Shown: positions 6,672-6,770 of the stretch, one piece after another
Layout of the letters: the number at the start of each line of letters is the position of its first letter
Position numbering within the stretch: the stretch's first letter is position 1
NCBI GenBank assembly: GCA_034433995.1
Contig: DAOTZU010000202.1
Location: forward strand, 1 to 6,770
Direction of reading: 5' to 3'
Origin: DAOTZU01 sp034433995
Lineage (GTDB): Bacteria > Chloroflexota > Anaerolineae > UBA1429
DNA length: 6,770 nucleotides
Position numbers and translations under genes: made by a program
The notes under the pieces: model-generated
The model's input: the letters and a program-made list of their open reading frames with translations, nothing else
What the model was told of the DNA's origin: nothing
Databases searched by the model: none

Positions 6672-6696
6672 GCCAAGCCCGCAACGCGGGCTTGGC
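6672..6696. repeat. Perfect short-loop hairpin B (CCAAGCCCGC type)
   Basis: Arms 6672-6682 (GCCAAGCCCGC) and 6686-6696 are exact reverse complements around the 3-base loop AAC. The CCAAGCCCG core and its complement also form the outer repeat at 2084-2135, so this is a second copy of a related element about 4.6 kb away. Confidence 0.75.
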
Positions 6697-6705
6697 ATCC
6701 ACAGA

Positions 6706-6724
6706 CGTCGGTTTCCAACCGACG
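6706..6724. repeat. Perfect short-loop hairpin C (GTCGGTT type)
   Basis: Arms 6706-6713 (CGTCGGTT) and 6717-6724 are exact reverse complements around the 3-base loop TCC. The CGTCGG start matches hairpin A, so A and C look like variants of one element flanking hairpin B. From 6725 to the window end I see no gene that can be supported. Confidence 0.7.
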
Positions 6725-6770
6725 GGAGCATCTTCGACACCCTCCAGCGGACGGAGTTTGAACTGTGGAG

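Noticed and set aside
6649..6770. Open plus-strand frame from ATG 6649 to the window edge, ending in a coding-like stretch (SIFDTLQRTEFELW)
   Set aside because: The ATG lies inside hairpin A, there is no ribosome site, and the first part is made of palindromic repeat sequence. Only about 40 codons are visible. Bases beyond the window would decide it.

Overview
The window is GC-rich and gene-dense. It looks like a bacterial sugar-catabolism locus and carries five protein genes. Strong Shine-Dalgarno sites, one near-consensus sigma-70-type promoter and many short perfect palindromes between genes are visible. Gene content and palindrome style suggest an environmental bacterium of the Chloroflexota (Anaerolineae-like) type. 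That placement is inference; no marker gene is present.

Layout: (1) 1-2085 (+), the 3' part of a GH95-type glycoside hydrolase (alpha-L-fucosidase / alpha-L-galactosidase family), whose start lies upstream of the window. (2) 2086-2258, a gap with two overlapping inverted repeats, then a promoter and a strong ribosome binding site. (3) 2259-3398 (+), a Gfo/Idh/MocA-family NAD(P)-dependent oxidoreductase. (4) 3401-3435, a perfect 15-bp-arm palindrome that touches the next start codon. (5) 3436-4368 (+), an aldo/keto reductase resembling sugar 1-dehydrogenases. (6) 4473-5444 (+), a UxuA-type mannonate dehydratase, rather short. (7) 5447-5535, an inverted array of 7-base units between convergent genes. 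(8) 5552-6538 (-), a second Gfo/Idh/MocA oxidoreductase with its own likely promoter. (9) 6600-6770, no supported gene, but three perfect short-loop hairpins in a row.

Functionally, the genes fit a scheme in which the hydrolase releases a terminal L-sugar (L-fucose or L-galactose) from a glycan, the aldo/keto reductase and the Gfo/Idh enzymes oxidise the sugar or its acid, and the dehydratase converts an aldonate to a 2-keto-3-deoxy acid. The three plus-strand genes 2259-5444 are probably co-transcribed from the promoter near 2194-2221. No transporter, kinase, lactonase, aldolase or regulator is in the window, so the pathway assignment is inference. I see no mobile-element gene, CRISPR array, rRNA or tRNA. 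The most unusual content is the set of intergenic palindromic elements rather than the genes.
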